From NCBI GenBank assembly GCA_947378785.1, contig CANCLK010000020.1, positions 1 to 43,322 on the forward strand: a stretch of DNA of 43,322 nt, in the 5' to 3' direction. Origin of the DNA: Comamonadaceae bacterium (lineage in GTDB: Bacteria > Pseudomonadota > Gammaproteobacteria > Burkholderiales > Burkholderiaceae_C). Positions 33,468 to 41,388 of this stretch are shown piece by piece (positions within the stretch are counted from its first letter, which is position 1; the number at the start of each line of letters is the position of its first letter). A program made the position numbers and the translations under genes. The notes beneath the pieces were generated by a model. That model saw only the letters and a list, made by a program, of their open reading frames with translations. It made no database searches and was not told the DNA's origin.

Positions 33468-34619
33468 TTGGCCAACAACCAAAAATCACCGTCGTATATA
33501 GGCCAAAGCGCAGCAGCCAAGGCTGTTCGTGACCTTGTTGCGCGGGTGGCCAATTCAAGCGCCACGGTGCTCATCACGGGTGAAAGCGGAACCGGCAAGG
33601 AGCTGGTGGCCCGTGCACTGCACGACGAATCGGTCCGCAGCAACGGCAACTTCGTCCCGATCAATTGCGCGGCCATTCCCAAAGACTTGCTGGAGAGCGA
33701 GTTGTTCGGGCACCGCAAAGGCGCCTTCACGGGTGCCGTGGCTGACCGCATCGGTCGCTTCGAGCTGGCCCACGGCGGCACCATATTTTTAGATGAAATC
33801 GGCGATCTGTCGCTTGATATGCAGGTCAAGCTGTTGCGCGTGCTGCAGGAAAGAACCATCGATCCGGTCGGTGGCTTGCGCCCGGTTCAGGTCAATGTTC
33901 GGGTTGTCGCGGCGACCCACCGGGACCTTGAAATCGAAATGCAGGCCGGTCGTTTTCGAGAAGATTTGTATTACCGCTTGAACGTGCTGCCGCTGCACAC
34001 CGCCCCGCTGCGCGACAGGACCGAAGACGTCCCCGAGTTGCTGCGTTATTTTGCGACTCGATTCGCCACCCCAGGTCGCCCGGCCGTGACCTTCACCGAA
34101 GATTTTTTACAAGCATTGCAGGACTATCACTGGCCTGGCAATGTGCGTGAGTTGTCCAATTTAGTTGACCGTTTCAGCACGCTTTTTGAGAGTCAGGTGC
34201 TGGCACTTCGAACCATCACACCGAACCTACTGCCTCGCGGCTTGGCCGCACTTCAAGCCGAACGCTGTCCTGAGGAACTCGCCGCTGATTTACAGGTGGC
34301 GGTCGTTCAGGCGCATCACGCCATGGTGGATGGTTCTTCCGAGGTCTGCGCAGACGCTGAAGACGACGATCAGGTCGAAGACATCATCATGTTGGCGCAA
34401 GGCAGCATGCCAACTTTGCCGCCCGGTGGCGTGTCACTGAAAGATCGGCTGGCTGAGATTGAACGTGACCTGATTTCTCAGGCCTTGTCACGCACCGATG
34501 GCAACGTGTCGCAGACGGCGCGGCTGCTCAGCCTGCAGCGCACCACGCTGATTGAAAAAATTCACAAATACGCCCTGCGTCCAACGGTCGACGCAGCGGA
34601 GATTGTGTCCCCCTCTTAA
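33468..34619 (+). CDS. Sigma-54-dependent flagellar activator (FleQ/FlrC/FlbD-like)
   Basis: A 383-residue enhancer-binding protein. The AAA+ domain begins almost at once, with Walker A GESGTGKE (residues 38-45), the sigma-54-contacting GAFTGA (85-90), Walker [13 protein letters not shown] and the sensor region YYRLNVLPL. An acidic linker ([12 protein letters not shown]) leads to a Fis-type helix-turn-helix ([23 protein letters not shown]). There is no receiver or other N-terminal sensory domain. The only workable start is the TTG at 33468, with a poor ribosome site; the frame is closed by a stop at 33441. It is divergent from flgP and the obvious candidate to activate the sigma-54 promoters of flgB and flgA. 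Confidence 0.85.
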   Translation: MANNQKSPSYIGQSAAAKAVRDLVARVANSSATVLITGESGTGKELVARALHDESVRSNGNFVPINCAAIPKDLLESELFGHRKGAFTGAVADRIGRFELAHGGTIFLDEIGDLSLDMQVKLLRVLQERTIDPVGGLRPVQVNVRVVAATHRDLEIEMQAGRFREDLYYRLNVLPLHTAPLRDRTEDVPELLRYFATRFATPGRPAVTFTEDFLQALQDYHWPGNVRELSNLVDRFSTLFESQVLALRTITPNLLPRGLAALQAERCPEELAADLQVAVVQAHHAMVDGSSEVCADAEDDDQVEDIIMLAQGSMPTLPPGGVSLKDRLAEIERDLISQALSRTDGNVSQTARLLSLQRTTLIEKIHKYALRPTVDAAEIVSPS

Positions 34620-34626
34620 GCCCTGA

Positions 34627-35460
34627 TCAGGGTTTGTCTGCTGGCGGCACACGCGGGTATTGCAACATGCGTTCACGGTTGCGCACTGCGGCAGCGGCGG
34701 CTGAATTGGACGCTGCTTCTGTATTTTGTCGCTCACGTTGCTGACGCGCCTGCGCCTCTAGCTCCCGGCGCACGGCGCCGGTATCACCCACTGCGCCTTG
34801 CAAACCCTTGATCTGCGTCGACAGGGCTGACAACGCTCCGGCTTGTGCTTTCAACCGTCCGTCCATGGCCGCGACTTGCTGGCTCATCGCCTGCGTTTTG
34901 AGGTCCACTTGTTTAGCGGTCAGTTCAGGCACGCCTTGGGTACTTTTGATGGCTTCGTCCAGCCGTCCGTCGATCTTCACTTGCAGGACCGAAATGGCTT
35001 CTTGCTTGACCAGCAGGGCTTGTAACGCCTCTTGCACCGCGCCAACCGATTCCATGGAAGCGTCCATCCCGACCACCCGTTTGCCGACAGCCAAAACCAT
35101 GCCGTCGAGTTGGGTCACACGGTCTTGTAGGCGCCAAGCCAAGGCGGCAAAAACGCCGCCGGCGACCAGCATCAGGGACCCGCAGACCACCAGCAACAGC
35201 ATCGAAAATTTGCGTTGCGTGTGATAAGAATCTTGCAATTCCTTGGAGGCGATGCGCAAGTTACCGCCGGCATCGGCAGCGAGACCAGCGGCACGGGTCG
35301 CCAACTCGGCCGAATCCATGATCACCAGACGAATGTCTGTCATCTCATCGTTGCCACCCAGCGCAGCGGCATCAGCATCAGCTTGTGAGTCAACTGCGGC
35401 AGCCGCGGTAGGCGTGACGTTGTTAGCGGCTGTGGCCGTTTGTGGGGTTGAAGTGCTCAT
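34627..35460 (-). CDS. Membrane-anchored coiled-coil protein, function unknown
   Basis: A 277-residue protein not recognised as a known family. Residues 1-85 are Ala-rich and acidic, presumably cytoplasmic. One transmembrane helix (MLLLVVCGSLMLVAGGVFAALAW, split here as about residues 86-108) follows. Most of the remainder (109-245) is predicted helical with heptad-like spacing (DRVTQLDGMVLAVGKRVVG, QALLVKQEAISVLQVKIDGR). The tail is basic and Gln/Arg-rich. It is the last gene of the fliK-flhB transcription unit, 46 bp after the tandem-repeat gene, with GGAGAT before the ATG. Its stop faces that of the activator at 7 bp. Confidence 0.7.
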   Translation of the reverse strand: MSTSTPQTATAANNVTPTAAAAVDSQADADAAALGGNDEMTDIRLVIMDSAELATRAAGLAADAGGNLRIASKELQDSYHTQRKFSMLLLVVCGSLMLVAGGVFAALAWRLQDRVTQLDGMVLAVGKRVVGMDASMESVGAVQEALQALLVKQEAISVLQVKIDGRLDEAIKSTQGVPELTAKQVDLKTQAMSQQVAAMDGRLKAQAGALSALSTQIKGLQGAVGDTGAVRRELEAQARQQRERQNTEAASNSAAAAAVRNRERMLQYPRVPPADKP

Positions 35461-35505
35461 TTAAATCTCCAGGGGCATACGCCATTCAATATCAGTCGGC
35501 TCGCA

Positions 35506-36306
35506 TCAGTTGCGGTAGGAATCTTGCAGAGCATCTAGCTTCTTGCGCACCGTGTCGTTTTCAATCTTGAGCTTGACCACGCGCGCAGGAAAATCCATTT
35601 GCAGCATCGCCACCATGGCTTCTGAGAGTTCTGCGGTGTCTGGGTCTAACGTGTCGGCTTGCACGGCCACTGAGTCATCAGAATCGATCGACGGTGACAA
35701 AAGACTGGGACTGAAGAGCGTTTCGGGCACAGGGTCAGGCAAGGCAACGAAGCGGTCTTGTTCCGAACGCTTGATCAGCGGTCCCTGCGCGGAGCTGTCT
35801 GTTGGGATCGCTTCTGGCAAGGCGACCAACTGGTCTTGCTCAGAACGTTTGATCAGCGGACCCTGCTCAGAACTCTGCGTCGGGGCACCTTCAGGCAAGG
35901 CAACCAACTGGTCTTGTTCCGAACGTTTGATCAGCGGGCCATAATCAGGGAGGGCCACGGGAAGGTCTTCAGGCAACAATTCCATATGGTCGCTCTCCGA
36001 TCGCAGGACGGCGGCATCATCTTGGCTGTGGCTGGTATGGACAGTTTCGGGCGCCAAGGCATTGCCCTCTTTGAGCTGCCGGTTAAACGATGGCTGTGCC
36101 TCTTCAGATTTCGCTAGGCTAGCTTCCGGTGCCACGATGCGTTGCTCTTCCACCGAATACTCGTTCATGGATTCGTCTGCAGCGGAAAGCACCTTGCGGA
36201 TGGAGGGCTCAGACGCATTGGCTTTCTTGCCTGCAGCGACATTGGTGCCCTCAGGCATGGAGACTTGATGCGGGCTGTCGTTTCTGATCAGTTGGGGTTC
36301 GATCAT
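35506..36306 (-). CDS. Tandem-repeat protein, function unknown
   Basis: A 266-residue acidic, probably disordered protein. Residues about 121-190 hold three near-identical 26-residue units (GPLIKRSEQDQLVALPE plus a variable spacer), with a degenerate copy before them. The C-terminus (FPARVVKLKIENDTVRKKLDALQDSYRN) is a short amphipathic or coiled helix. No signal or membrane segment is seen. The ATG at 36306 has AGGAG upstream and overlaps the DamX-like stop by 4 bp (ATGA); the ORF stays open a further 27 codons upstream. Repeats of this form often serve as multivalent binding sites, here perhaps for its neighbours; this is inference. Confidence 0.7.
   Translation of the reverse strand: MIEPQLIRNDSPHQVSMPEGTNVAAGKKANASEPSIRKVLSAADESMNEYSVEEQRIVAPEASLAKSEEAQPSFNRQLKEGNALAPETVHTSHSQDDAAVLRSESDHMELLPEDLPVALPDYGPLIKRSEQDQLVALPEGAPTQSSEQGPLIKRSEQDQLVALPEAIPTDSSAQGPLIKRSEQDRFVALPDPVPETLFSPSLLSPSIDSDDSVAVQADTLDPDTAELSEAMVAMLQMDFPARVVKLKIENDTVRKKLDALQDSYRN
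35738..35945 (-). repeat. 78-bp tandem repeat inside the repeat protein gene
   Basis: The unit start GGCAAGG recurs at 35738, 35816 and 35894, exactly 78 bp apart (26 codons). The third copy is partial. Copies are conserved at both DNA and protein level, so the expansion is recent or selected. Confidence 0.9.
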
Positions 36307-37772
36307 CGCGTGGACTCCTGAGGCTGCCCGGCGACTACCGGTTCTGTATTGAATTGATCTCGAATAGAACGCGCTGTGCGAACCCAAGCCCCCGCTGGCT
36401 TACCGCGAACGTCGTTCGATTCAGTGGCCTGCACACGCGTGGCGTAAGGCCCCGAAATCACCACGAAATAGGCTAATTTTTGTTTCGGCCGATACACCGC
36501 AACGATGCGGGCTTCGGCCAGCGCAGGGACGCCTTTTTTCCAGGCGGCCGCTGCCTGGTAGGTCGGCATGGCGGCATACTGGACAACAAAAGAGCCCGCA
36601 GGCATGGCGATGATCCAGGCCTGCTCCGCCAACGCTTCGGCAGCCGGCTCAATGATGCCAACGACGGCCGCAGGTGCGGGCGTTTCTGCGGCGACCACGG
36701 GCGGTTCAACGGGCACTGCAGCCACAGGCTCAGACGCCGGCACAGCTGACACGGGCGCAGGCTCCGCCACGACCACAGGGGCAGGCGCAGCTGCTGGCAC
36801 GGTTGGAGGTGAAAGTGTCGACGTTGATTTGGCAATGAGGCTGGCCCAACGCTGCGCCAGTTCGTCACGGTCGATCGTAAAGACCGTCGGATGGAGCCAG
36901 GCGGTGATACCCACCGAGAGACTTCCCAACACAAGAATCGACAGCACCCAACGCCATAAGGATGGCCGACTACGGCCAACACTGGTGTCACGACGGTCGC
37001 GAGCCTTGGCTTTGCTGGACTTGCCAGACTTGCCCTTCGCCCTGCCCTTGTCTGCGCCGCCGGAAAAAGTGAAGACTTCTGTAGAGGCCGGGACATGGCC
37101 CAGTGGCGACTGGAAACCCAATGGATCGATGCCGGCAGGGTCTGCCATGGCTGGGGCACCTTGCACTGGTGCCTCGAGTTTTTTTAGCAAGGTTTTGACA
37201 GCCCCTTCGCAGCCGTCTTCACGGCCCTGGGCCAGCATGACCGCAGCTTGCTCGGGGGTTGGCACCTCAATGTCCCAGCGCAACATACGCCGGTCAAATG
37301 AATCGAACACCTTGCGACTTTGAACGCTGGTGCCCAGCAACAACACAATGCGAATATTGGCACCCGGAAAGTTTTGCACCAAGCGCGCGAGTAGCTTGAC
37401 TTCGTGGTCGGCCAGAGCGCCGGCGTCGTGCACGATCCAGATCCTGGCTGGGGATTCCAGGCCGGGGATCTTCATGGCTTGTTGCACCGACTGCTCAGCC
37501 AACACGTCATTGAAGCGGGTCAGCATGGCGGCCGTATCAGCCGGGAAATAAACCTCCAGCGGGCTCAACGGGGAACTCTCGCGCAGGCGTGCAATCAGCA
37601 GCCGGCTGTAATGGTCAAGTGCGGCCTCGCGGTTGCTTGACAGCGCCAGACTGCGCCCGTCGCGCACCAATCCAGCGACACAGCCCTCTAGGCGAAATCG
37701 ATCGGCCGCTCTAAAAAACAGCGGCGGCAGGCCCACCTCACCGGCGGTCATGCTCGGTGTTAATTCACTCAT
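36303..37772 (-). CDS. DamX-like protein: degenerate ATPase domain, TM helix, SPOR-like domain
   Basis: A 489-residue protein. Residues 1-200 resemble an ExeA/DamX-type ATPase fold (SNREAALDHYSRLLIARL; IWIVHDAGALADHEVKLLARLVQNFPGANIRIVLLLGTS, Walker B-like; RRMLRWDIEVPTPEQAAVML), but no P-loop GxxxxGK is visible, so it may not hydrolyse ATP. A basic stretch precedes a membrane helix at about residues 271-294 (WVLSILVLGSLSVGITAWL). A long Pro/Ala/Val linker and a C-terminal SPOR-like domain (SFVVQYAAMPTYQAAAAW ... YFVVISGPYATRVQATE) follow. SPOR domains bind denuded peptidoglycan at septa. The ATG overlaps the flhB stop by 4 bp. No role in flagella is known to me. Confidence 0.75.
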   Translation of the reverse strand: MSELTPSMTAGEVGLPPLFFRAADRFRLEGCVAGLVRDGRSLALSSNREAALDHYSRLLIARLRESSPLSPLEVYFPADTAAMLTRFNDVLAEQSVQQAMKIPGLESPARIWIVHDAGALADHEVKLLARLVQNFPGANIRIVLLLGTSVQSRKVFDSFDRRMLRWDIEVPTPEQAAVMLAQGREDGCEGAVKTLLKKLEAPVQGAPAMADPAGIDPLGFQSPLGHVPASTEVFTFSGGADKGRAKGKSGKSSKAKARDRRDTSVGRSRPSLWRWVLSILVLGSLSVGITAWLHPTVFTIDRDELAQRWASLIAKSTSTLSPPTVPAAAPAPVVVAEPAPVSAVPASEPVAAVPVEPPVVAAETPAPAAVVGIIEPAAEALAEQAWIIAMPAGSFVVQYAAMPTYQAAAAWKKGVPALAEARIVAVYRPKQKLAYFVVISGPYATRVQATESNDVRGKPAGAWVRTARSIRDQFNTEPVVAGQPQESTR

Positions 37773-38929
37773 GCTTTGGGCTCCACAGGATTTTCAAGTT
37801 CACCCTTCGCATTAAAGCGCATTGACGGCGGCACTTTCGGTTGTGGCTTGGCCATCGGTTCAACACCTGGCCTGACTTGCGCCAAACTGAAAACATACGC
37901 GATCACGGGGGCGACTGCATGGTAAAGCGCTTCGGGTATCGGCTTGTCGACGTCGGTGGTGAAGTACAGGGCACGCGCCAACTGCGGTGACGCAAACATC
38001 TCAACCCCATGCTTTTTGGCTTCCTCGCGAATCAGCGCGGCCATGTGGTCAGCACCTTTGGCCAGCAAAATAGGCGCGCCATCAGCCATGGGATCGTATG
38101 ACAGTGCAATCGCAAAGTGTTCCGGGTTGGTGATCACCACGTCAGCGTCTTTGACCTTTTGCATCATGCGGCTGTTGGCCATCTCACGCTGACGCCGTCT
38201 GATCTGCTGCTTGACTTCAGGACGGCCTTCCATGTCCTTCATCTCGTCTTTGATCTCTTGCTTGGTCATGCGCAAGCGCTTGATATAAGACCATTTTTGG
38301 TAAGGCGCATCGATCAGGGCGATCAACACCAAACTGAGCGTCAGCCACAGCGCCGAATGGGTGATCAATGTGCCAGCGGAGGCTAACGCGGGTTGCAGCT
38401 CCATGCTGCCAAGGTGAATCAACTCAGCCATGTGGCGTTCGACCAGCACCCACAAAACAGCAGCGACCAGCGTGAATTTAGCCAGCGACTTGAGCAGTTC
38501 CACCGCCGCGCGGGAACCGATCATGCGCTTGAGGCCTTCCGCTGGGCTTAACTTGGAAAACTTGGGCGCCACACTTTTCCATGAAAAGTGGTACCCCCCT
38601 GTGACACCCGAGGCCAAAATCGCCACCACGGCGGTCACCGCCAGCACCGGCAAGACCAGCAACAAAGCGTCAAGCAACTGACTTGCGAAGGCAGCAGGCA
38701 ACAGGCTCGGGGTGTCGAGCGTCTTGCGGTCAAAGGTGAAGCTGGTCACCAGCATATTGGACAAACGAGATGCCCAGACGCCACCGACCATCAAGATGGT
38801 CATCACTGCGGCGATCATCACAGCAGCGGCTGGCAGCTCCGTTGAACGGGCGACCTGACCGTCATCACGCGCGCGTTGGAGTCGCCGCGCTGTGGGTTCT
38901 TCGGTGGGTTCTGAACCACTATCGGACAT
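37769..38929 (-). CDS. flhB: Flagellar export gate protein FlhB
   Basis: A 386-residue inner-membrane protein of family length. The N-terminus (SEPTEEPTARRLQRARDDGQVARSTEL) is typical, four hydrophobic segments follow, and the C-terminal domain has DADVVITNPEHFAIALSYDP. The cleavage motif is NPEH in place of the common NPTH; the Asn-Pro pair that is cut is intact. FlhB controls the switch from rod/hook to filament export together with FliK. It is coupled by ATGA to the DamX-like gene downstream. flhA and flhF, which often follow, are not in this window. Confidence 0.95.
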   Translation of the reverse strand: MSDSGSEPTEEPTARRLQRARDDGQVARSTELPAAAVMIAAVMTILMVGGVWASRLSNMLVTSFTFDRKTLDTPSLLPAAFASQLLDALLLVLPVLAVTAVVAILASGVTGGYHFSWKSVAPKFSKLSPAEGLKRMIGSRAAVELLKSLAKFTLVAAVLWVLVERHMAELIHLGSMELQPALASAGTLITHSALWLTLSLVLIALIDAPYQKWSYIKRLRMTKQEIKDEMKDMEGRPEVKQQIRRRQREMANSRMMQKVKDADVVITNPEHFAIALSYDPMADGAPILLAKGADHMAALIREEAKKHGVEMFASPQLARALYFTTDVDKPIPEALYHAVAPVIAYVFSLAQVRPGVEPMAKPQPKVPPSMRFNAKGELENPVEPKA

Positions 38930-38964
38930 ATCGATTGAGATCCATCAAGTTTAAAAAATGGCCA

Positions 38965-39735
38965 TCAAGGCAGGCCAACCAGCACGCGAATCTGCGTCAA
39001 GCCCTGCAACCAGAGCCACTGAATGCGCCCGCCAATACTGGCCAGCGACAACATCAGAACAAAAAAACCGGCCACGATGGTGGCTGGCAAACCGACAGAG
39101 AAAATATTCAGGCTAGGGGCTGCACGGGTCACCACGCCCAAGCCAATGCTGATGAAGAGTAGCGTCACCATGACCGGTAACGCGGTGAGCACCGCCCCCA
39201 GAAACATCATGGAACTCCAGCTCACCAACTGCCCGTAGGCGACTTGGTCGATCAAGGAACGTCCCACCGGCAAGCTCGAAAAGCTCTCTAGCAGCAATGC
39301 AAGCAGCATGCCGTGCCCCCCCAGACTGACAAAAATCAGAGTTGACAGCACCAGCAGAAATTGGGCGATGACCGGCACGTTGCCGAGGTTGGGGTCAATC
39401 AGACTGGCCATCGACAAGCCCATGGCATTGGAAACCGCTTGTCCAGCCACCACCACAGAGGCGGTGACGATTTGCAGCATCAGGCCCATGAAGACACCGA
39501 TCACCAACTGATTGAGAATTTCGAGCAATCCGGGGGCCGACAACGGATCGATCACCGGCCAGTCAAACATCGGATAAACCATCACCGACAGGGCCAGCGC
39601 CAGCAAGATGCGGATGCGAACCGTCAGGGCCTGCAAAGAAAATACAGGGGCAGCCAACAACATGGCCGAGATCCGCAACATCGGCCATAAGAACGCGTAA
39701 AAGCGTTCGACGATATCGACGGCGGCGATGTTCAT
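38965..39735 (-). CDS. fliR: Flagellar export gate protein FliR
   Basis: A 256-residue polytopic membrane protein with FliR features (FYAFLWPMLRISAMLLAAPVFS, GQAVSNAMGLSMASLIDPN, LPATIVAGFFVLML). With FliP and FliQ it forms the export channel. The start is the ATG at 39735 (MNIAAVD), two bases after the fliQ stop; an ORF open for 77 codons upstream is only fliQ read in another frame. Confidence 0.95.
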   Translation of the reverse strand: MNIAAVDIVERFYAFLWPMLRISAMLLAAPVFSLQALTVRIRILLALALSVMVYPMFDWPVIDPLSAPGLLEILNQLVIGVFMGLMLQIVTASVVVAGQAVSNAMGLSMASLIDPNLGNVPVIAQFLLVLSTLIFVSLGGHGMLLALLLESFSSLPVGRSLIDQVAYGQLVSWSSMMFLGAVLTALPVMVTLLFISIGLGVVTRAAPSLNIFSVGLPATIVAGFFVLMLSLASIGGRIQWLWLQGLTQIRVLVGLP

Positions 39736-39737
39736 GG

Positions 39738-40007
39738 TCAGGTGAAAAGCGTCGGGATGCGCAGAAAGATACCGCGCGTGTAATCGACCAGCATGGCAAT
39801 TTGCCAGCCACCCACAATGGCCAGCGTCAACGCCATCGCGGCGAGCTTGGGAATAAAACTCAGCGTGGCTTCGTTGACAGACGTGGCCGCCTGCACGATG
39901 CCCACGACCAGACCGACGGCCAAGGCCATGCCCAGCAAAGGGGCTGAAATCAGCACGGTCATCCAAAGGGCCTGGTTACCCAGTTCAACAACGGTAGAAG
40001 TGTCCAT
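39738..40007 (-). CDS. fliQ: Flagellar export gate protein FliQ
   Basis: An 89-residue protein of exact family length with two membrane helices (ALWMTVLISAPLLGMALAVGLVVGIVQAATSVNEATLSFIPKLAAMALTLAIVGGWQIAML). Present as four copies in the export gate of known systems. It lies between fliP (12-bp gap) and fliR (2-bp gap). Confidence 0.95.
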   Translation of the reverse strand: MDTSTVVELGNQALWMTVLISAPLLGMALAVGLVVGIVQAATSVNEATLSFIPKLAAMALTLAIVGGWQIAMLVDYTRGIFLRIPTLFT

Positions 40008-40019
40008 GTGGCCGGGTCC

Positions 40020-40766
40020 TCAGGAAGTGACAAAACTGGCTGCGAGCGATCCCATGATCAGACCCCAGCCATCGACCAACACAAAGAGCATCAGTTTGAA
40101 AGGCATCGAAATCATCATCGGTGACAGCATCATCATGCCCATCGACATCAGCACGCTGGCGACAATCAAGTCAATCACCACGAAGGGGATGTAGATCAAA
40201 AAACCGATGGTGAAAGCGCTTTTGAGTTCAGAGGTGATGAAGGCTGGCACCAGCGTCGTGAACGGCACGGTCTCAGGACTCAGCGGCTCACCTTTGCGAG
40301 CGATCTGCATGAACAGTGCGATGTCGTCACCGCGGGTTTGCGCCATCATGAACTTACGGATGGGGGCCTCGGCAGCGGCCAAGGCCTTGTCAAAATCCAT
40401 GCCATTTTGCAGGTAGGGGGCCAACGCGTTTTGGTACACGTCGGTCAGCACCGGCTGCATGATGAACAGCGTGAGAAACAGCGACAGACCGACCAGAACA
40501 CTGTTGGGGGGTGTCTGGCCCGTGCCGAGGGCTTGGCGCAACAGCGACATGACGATGATGATGCGCACGAAGGAGGTCATCATCAACAACAGTGACGGCA
40601 GCACCGTCAGCGTGGTCATCAGGGCCAGCAATTGCAGCGTCAAACTGTATTGCGTGCCTTTGGCACCACCGGTCACATTGAGCAGCGGCAAGCCTTGCGA
40701 CCAAGCCGCCAACGGCAACACGAACAACAGAAAAACGCCCAGATGGCGCCACAGATTACGCGACAT
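40020..40766 (-). CDS. fliP: Flagellar export gate protein FliP
   Basis: A 248-residue protein with a cleavable signal peptide (LGVFLLFVLPLAAWSQ) and the FliP signatures LALMTTLTVLPSLLLMMTSFVRIIIVMSLLRQALGTGQTPPNSVLVGLSLFLTLFIM and GFLIYIPFVVIDLIVASVLMSMGMMMLSP. I use the ATG at 40766, with GGAG seven bases upstream; a GTG at 40787 is open. It overlaps fliO by 11 bp. Confidence 0.96.
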   Translation of the reverse strand: MSRNLWRHLGVFLLFVLPLAAWSQGLPLLNVTGGAKGTQYSLTLQLLALMTTLTVLPSLLLMMTSFVRIIIVMSLLRQALGTGQTPPNSVLVGLSLFLTLFIMQPVLTDVYQNALAPYLQNGMDFDKALAAAEAPIRKFMMAQTRGDDIALFMQIARKGEPLSPETVPFTTLVPAFITSELKSAFTIGFLIYIPFVVIDLIVASVLMSMGMMMLSPMMISMPFKLMLFVLVDGWGLIMGSLAASFVTS

Positions 40767-41058
40767 CAGTGATCTCCGAATCGTCACCCAGGGCCGCTGG
40801 CCAACTGCCTAGCGCCGTCAGTTGGGTCGGGGAGACACCGACCAGAACTTCACGACTGCCCACGCGGACCAGAGCGATTTTTTGACGCGGACCCACACTG
40901 ACAGCCTCAATCACTTGCAATTGACGCACGCCGCCGCCTGGCCGTATGCCCGTCTGCATGCGTTTGAGCGCCCACAGCAAGCCGCCCAAAAGACACAGCA
41001 CGAGCACCAGACTGCCTGCAAAACGGAGCATGTCCATGCCAGATAGACCGGATGCCAT
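40756..41058 (-). CDS. fliO: Flagellar export accessory protein FliO
   Basis: A 100-residue protein with one N-terminal membrane helix (LRFAGSLVLVLCLLGGLLWALKRM) and a small cytoplasmic domain (QLQVIEAVSVGPRQKIALVRVGSREVLVGVSPTQLTAL), the usual FliO pattern. FliO promotes assembly of the FliP ring. It lies 2 bp after fliN and overlaps fliP. Confidence 0.92.
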   Translation of the reverse strand: MASGLSGMDMLRFAGSLVLVLCLLGGLLWALKRMQTGIRPGGGVRQLQVIEAVSVGPRQKIALVRVGSREVLVGVSPTQLTALGSWPAALGDDSEITDVA

Positions 41059-41060
41059 GA

Positions 41061-41372
41061 TCAGAGATTCTTCATGCGTTCAGAGGCTGGCACGACGCGG
41101 GTCAGACGAATGCCGTAACGGTCATTCACCAGCACCACTTCGCCCTGCGCCACCACCGTCTTGTTGACCAAGAGATCTAAAGGCTCGCCGGCGATGTGAT
41201 CAAGCTCCACCACGCTGCCTTGTGTCAGGCGCATCAGGTCGCGAATTTTGATCATGGCGCGACCAACTTCTACAGACAACGTGACGGTGATGTTTTGCAA
41301 AACGTCCGGGTTGATCTGCGATGAGGACGAGCCGTTGGTAACGGCGGATTGTTCAAAAGTGTTATCAGTCAT
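41061..41372 (-). CDS. fliN: Flagellar motor switch protein FliN
   Basis: A 103-residue protein whose C-terminal 80 residues are the SpoA/C-ring domain: VTLSVEVGRAMIKIRDLMRLTQGSVVELDHIAGEPLDLLVNKTVVAQGEVVLVNDRYGIRLTRVV. It forms the lower C-ring with FliM and also binds FliH. It is short compared with enterobacterial FliN (about 137), because only a small N-terminal extension is present. Confidence 0.95.
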   Translation of the reverse strand: MTDNTFEQSAVTNGSSSSQINPDVLQNITVTLSVEVGRAMIKIRDLMRLTQGSVVELDHIAGEPLDLLVNKTVVAQGEVVLVNDRYGIRLTRVVPASERMKNL

Positions 41373-41388
41373 GTCTGTTTCCTGAAAG

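Noticed and set aside
33307-33501. A 64-codon plus-strand frame before the sigma-54 activator
   Set aside because: No ribosome site, no similarity to any domain, and the region looks like a divergent control region with a sigma-28 promoter on the other strand.
34619-34640. CCCTGATCAGGG between the activator and the coiled-coil gene as a terminator
   Set aside because: The stem is only six base pairs with no room for a loop and is followed by a poor T tract on either strand.
39736-39966. An N-terminal extension of 77 codons of FliR
   Set aside because: The extension is fliQ read in another frame; FliR homologues begin at the ATG at 39735.
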